Shown: piece after piece, positions 5,642 through 7,796 of the stretch
Position numbering within the stretch: the first letter of the stretch is position 1
Layout of the letters: each line of letters begins with the position of its first letter
Assembly (NCBI GenBank): GCA_019309815.1
Contig: JAFDFO010000094.1
Coordinates: forward strand, 1-7,796
Length of the DNA: 7,796 nt
Origin: Deltaproteobacteria bacterium
Lineage (GTDB): Bacteria > Desulfobacterota > Desulfobacteria > Desulfobacterales > C00003060
Direction: 5' to 3'
Notes under the pieces: model-generated
The model's database searches: none
Seen by the model: the letters and a program-made list of their open reading frames with translations, nothing else
Told to the model about the DNA's origin: nothing
Made by a program: the position numbers and the translations under genes

Positions 5642-6619
5642 ATGAATACGTTATTTGGAAACATATCCCGCAGGGACTTCATGAAGTACTGCGCGACCAC
5701 GGCAGCTGTTTTGGGCCTTTCAGAGCTTGAGTTTGCAACCAGGGTATCTGAAGCCCTGGCTGCAGCTGCTTCAAAGCCTCCTGTAATCTGGCTGGAAGGT
5801 CAAGATTGTGCGGGGTGCTCCATTTCATTTGCCGGTTCCCTTAACCCGCCCTTTGCTGCCATGATCCTGGACAGGGTATCGCTACGATATCATGAAGCCG
5901 TTATGGCGGCCTCAGGGCATGTAGCAGAAGCAGCATTGCACCAAGCCGTCGAGGCAGGCGGCTTTGTGCTGTGTGTGGAAGGATCGATTCCTACGGCTGA
6001 TGACCGCTTTTGTATGGTGGGTGGTCGCCCGTTCAGAGAAATCGTGGAAGAGGCCGGAGCCAATGCCGCAGCCATTATTGCTGTGGGTGCCTGCGCAACC
6101 TACGGCGGTATCCCGGCGGCCGGTCCGACCGGTGCTGTGGGCGTGAACAAGATCATCAAGAACAAACCAGTCATTAACCTGCCGACCTGCCCGGTCCATC
6201 CCGATCACCTGATCGGAACCATCCTGTACTATCTCACCACTGGGAAAGTGCCGCCTCTTGACAAGATAGGGCGTCCAAAGATGTATTTTGGAGAACTCAT
6301 CCACGACAACTGCAGGCGGCGGTCCTATTTTGATAACGAGATGTTTCTCACTGACTGGAACGATCCCAAACAGAAGAACTGGTGTCTGTACGAAAAGGGC
6401 TGTAAAGGGCCTGACACTTATTCTGATTGCCCTGTGAGGCGGTGGAATGATGGGATAAATTTCTGCATTGATTGCGGGGCCGGATGTATGGGGTGTGCTG
6501 AACCTGATTTTTATGCAGGGATGAGTCCTCTGTACACGGCTGAAGGCGAGCGGTCTCGGAACATTATGGCCAGAAAAAAGGCCGGGTTGATTCCGCCGCT
6601 TCAAGAAAATGAGGCATAA
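5642..6619 (+). CDS. periplasmic [NiFe]-family hydrogenase small subunit, Tat-exported
   Basis: This 325-residue electron-transfer subunit begins with a twin-arginine signal (SRRDFMK, residues 9-15) and an Ala-rich stretch to about residue 43, so the heterodimer should be exported folded. Proximal cluster ligands are Cys56, Cys59, Cys151 and Cys183 (DCAGCS, VGACATYGG, LPTCPVHP). Distal ligands are His221, Cys224, Cys248 and Cys254. The medial site has Cys263, Cys281 and Cys284 plus Cys275 in NFCIDCGAGCMGC, where standard enzymes have a Pro. This predicts a [4Fe-4S] rather than a [3Fe-4S] medial cluster, as in [NiFeSe] hydrogenases. Cys278 is an extra cysteine. There is no C-terminal transmembrane helix, so the enzyme looks soluble and likely donates to c-type cytochromes. 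AAAGGAG (5628-5634) lies 7 bases before the ATG, and an in-frame stop at 5615 rules out a longer form. The group 1 subtype (HynB- or HysB-like) is not settled. Confidence 0.94.
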   Translation: MNTLFGNISRRDFMKYCATTAAVLGLSELEFATRVSEALAAAASKPPVIWLEGQDCAGCSISFAGSLNPPFAAMILDRVSLRYHEAVMAASGHVAEAALHQAVEAGGFVLCVEGSIPTADDRFCMVGGRPFREIVEEAGANAAAIIAVGACATYGGIPAAGPTGAVGVNKIIKNKPVINLPTCPVHPDHLIGTILYYLTTGKVPPLDKIGRPKMYFGELIHDNCRRRSYFDNEMFLTDWNDPKQKNWCLYEKGCKGPDTYSDCPVRRWNDGINFCIDCGAGCMGCAEPDFYAGMSPLYTAEGERSRNIMARKKAGLIPPLQENEA

Positions 6620-6635
6620 AAGGGGGTGGTGAAGA

Positions 6636-7796
6636 ATGGGAAAAAAGATAGTTGTTGATCCGGTAACAAGGATTGAGGGGCACCTTAAGATAACCGTTGA
6701 AATCGAAAACGGCAAGGTGAAAGACGCGTGGAGCAGCGGCACAATGGCCAGGGGGTTTGAAATCCTGCTTCAGGGAAAAGACCCAAGAGATGCCCCTTTT
6801 GTGACGAGCCGCTTTTGTGGCGTATGCTACAGTGTTCATCAAATAGCCAGTGCTATGGCCTTGGATGAGGCCTTTGGGGCTGAGGTGCCTTATGGCGGAA
6901 CACTCTTGAGGAACCTTGCCATGGGCGCAGAGTATATCTATGACCATATCCTCCATTTTTACCACCTCAGTGCGCTGGACTACATCGATATCATGGCCGT
7001 GGCTGCTTACAAGGGCAAGGACAAAGGCCTCAATGCGGTGAAGGACAAGATCGTTGGTCTCGTCAAGGCCAAGGACACCTTCCCGCTCACACCCCGGTAC
7101 AAACCGGACGAGTTCTCTGTGGCCGACCCGGACGTGGTGACTTTAACCGTCAAGCACTACATCGATGCCCTTTCCATACAGGCCAAGGCCCGAAACATGG
7201 GCGCCATTTTTGGTGGCAGACAGCCACATTACCAGAGTATCGTGGTGGGCGGCTTCACACAGTTGCCTGACCTCAATCAGGTGGCCAGGTTCCGGGCCAT
7301 GCTGGACGAGCAGGCCAAGTTTGTAAGCGAGGTCTATATCCCGGATGTGCTTTCCTTTGGCACCGGGCCTCTCTTCCCTCTGGCAAAGATGGGATTGGGT
7401 GGCGGGCATTATAACTACATGTCTTATGGTGCTCTTGAGTTGGACAAGGCGGGTAAAGACCTGGTCTTCCCGGCAGGTGTTATTACGGGCTTGAATCCTG
7501 CCGATATCAAGATTAACGGGTTTGATCCAGACAAGATCACTGAATCGGTGAAGTATAGCTGGTATAAGGACATAAAGCCTGCCCATCCGTACAAGGGCGA
7601 GACCAAGTATGACCTGGACAAGAAAAAAGGTTACACTTTTATCAAGGCCCCTCGTTACAACGGGATCCCCATGGAGGTAGGACCGCTTGCCAGGATGCTC
7701 ATAGCCAAGAACCCTGACCTCATGGGACTGGTGGCAAAGGGCGTACAGCCGGGTGTTGTGGCGCGCCATGCGGCCCGGGCCATTGAGACAAAGCTG
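6636..7796 (+). CDS. [NiFe]-family hydrogenase large subunit, partial (3' end outside window)
   Basis: The frame is open for 387 codons to the window edge; full subunits are usually about 480-570 residues. It is the catalytic subunit that binds the Ni-Fe(CN)2CO centre for H2 oxidation or production. Visible motifs are DPVTRIEGHLK (8-18), the N-terminal metal-binding RFCGVCYSVHQ (59-69; ligands Cys61 and Cys64, His68 conserved), DHILHFYHLSALDY (103-116), FGGRQPH (192-198) and FIKAPRYNGIPMEVGPLARM (335-354). The C-terminal DPCxxCxxH, or its Sec variant, lies beyond the window, so Ni versus NiFeSe type cannot be read. It has no signal peptide, as expected for a partner carried out with the Tat-bearing small subunit. 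It follows that gene by 16 bases, with a GGGGGTGGTGA ribosome-binding stretch (6622-6632) before the ATG. Phe60 replaces the more common Ile of RICGVC. Confidence 0.94.
   Translation, partial: MGKKIVVDPVTRIEGHLKITVEIENGKVKDAWSSGTMARGFEILLQGKDPRDAPFVTSRFCGVCYSVHQIASAMALDEAFGAEVPYGGTLLRNLAMGAEYIYDHILHFYHLSALDYIDIMAVAAYKGKDKGLNAVKDKIVGLVKAKDTFPLTPRYKPDEFSVADPDVVTLTVKHYIDALSIQAKARNMGAIFGGRQPHYQSIVVGGFTQLPDLNQVARFRAMLDEQAKFVSEVYIPDVLSFGTGPLFPLAKMGLGGGHYNYMSYGALELDKAGKDLVFPAGVITGLNPADIKINGFDPDKITESVKYSWYKDIKPAHPYKGETKYDLDKKKGYTFIKAPRYNGIPMEVGPLARMLIAKNPDLMGLVAKGVQPGVVARHAARAIETKL

Noticed and set aside
5912..6742. Long reverse-strand open frame (276 codons) across both hydrogenase genes
   Set aside because: It overlaps the conserved cysteine motifs of the small subunit and the start of the large subunit on the other strand; it is a shadow frame.
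7143..7769. Reverse-strand open frame (208 codons) opposite the hydrogenase large subunit
   Set aside because: It is antisense to conserved catalytic-subunit motifs, with no recognisable protein features.

Overview
The window reads as chromosome of an anaerobic, energy-conserving bacterium. The most likely source is a Desulfobacterota (former Deltaproteobacteria) sulfate reducer or syntroph. That placement is an inference from the rnfCDGEAB gene order, a Tat-exported soluble [NiFe]-type hydrogenase with a cysteine-rich medial-cluster region, and a moderate-GC, tightly packed layout. All genes found lie on the + strand.

Positions 1-5216 hold the 3' end of rnfC and then complete rnfD, rnfG, rnfE, rnfA and rnfB, in the CDGEAB order. 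Together they encode the membrane ion pump that moves electrons between ferredoxin and NAD(H). rnfC/rnfD overlap by 8 bases and rnfD/rnfG are 3 bases apart. Longer spacers before rnfA and rnfB carry short degenerate repeats. An intrinsic terminator at 5262-5301 closes the unit.

Two members of the Rnf set are unusual. RnfB (699 aa) is a fusion: the membrane anchor and iron-sulfur domains of RnfB are followed by a full GltD/NfnB-type FAD and NAD(P)H oxidoreductase module, which suggests that a second pyridine-nucleotide site is wired into the complex. RnfD has an N-terminal extension that looks like a 69-base in-frame duplication, and it lacks a recognisable S(G/T)AT flavinylation motif, whereas RnfG keeps a perfect one.

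Positions 5302-5641 are a gene-free spacer with a candidate sigma-70 promoter and no convincing coding sequence. From 5642 the window carries a second unit: the Tat-signal small subunit of a periplasmic [NiFe]-family hydrogenase, then its large subunit, which runs off the right edge before the C-terminal Cys/Sec motif. The small subunit has a cysteine where standard [NiFe] enzymes have the medial-cluster proline, so a third [4Fe-4S] cluster is predicted, as in [NiFeSe] enzymes. A plausible overall picture is periplasmic H2 turnover beside a membrane Rnf complex that balances ferredoxin, NAD(H) and perhaps NADP(H). No electron carrier linking the two is visible here.
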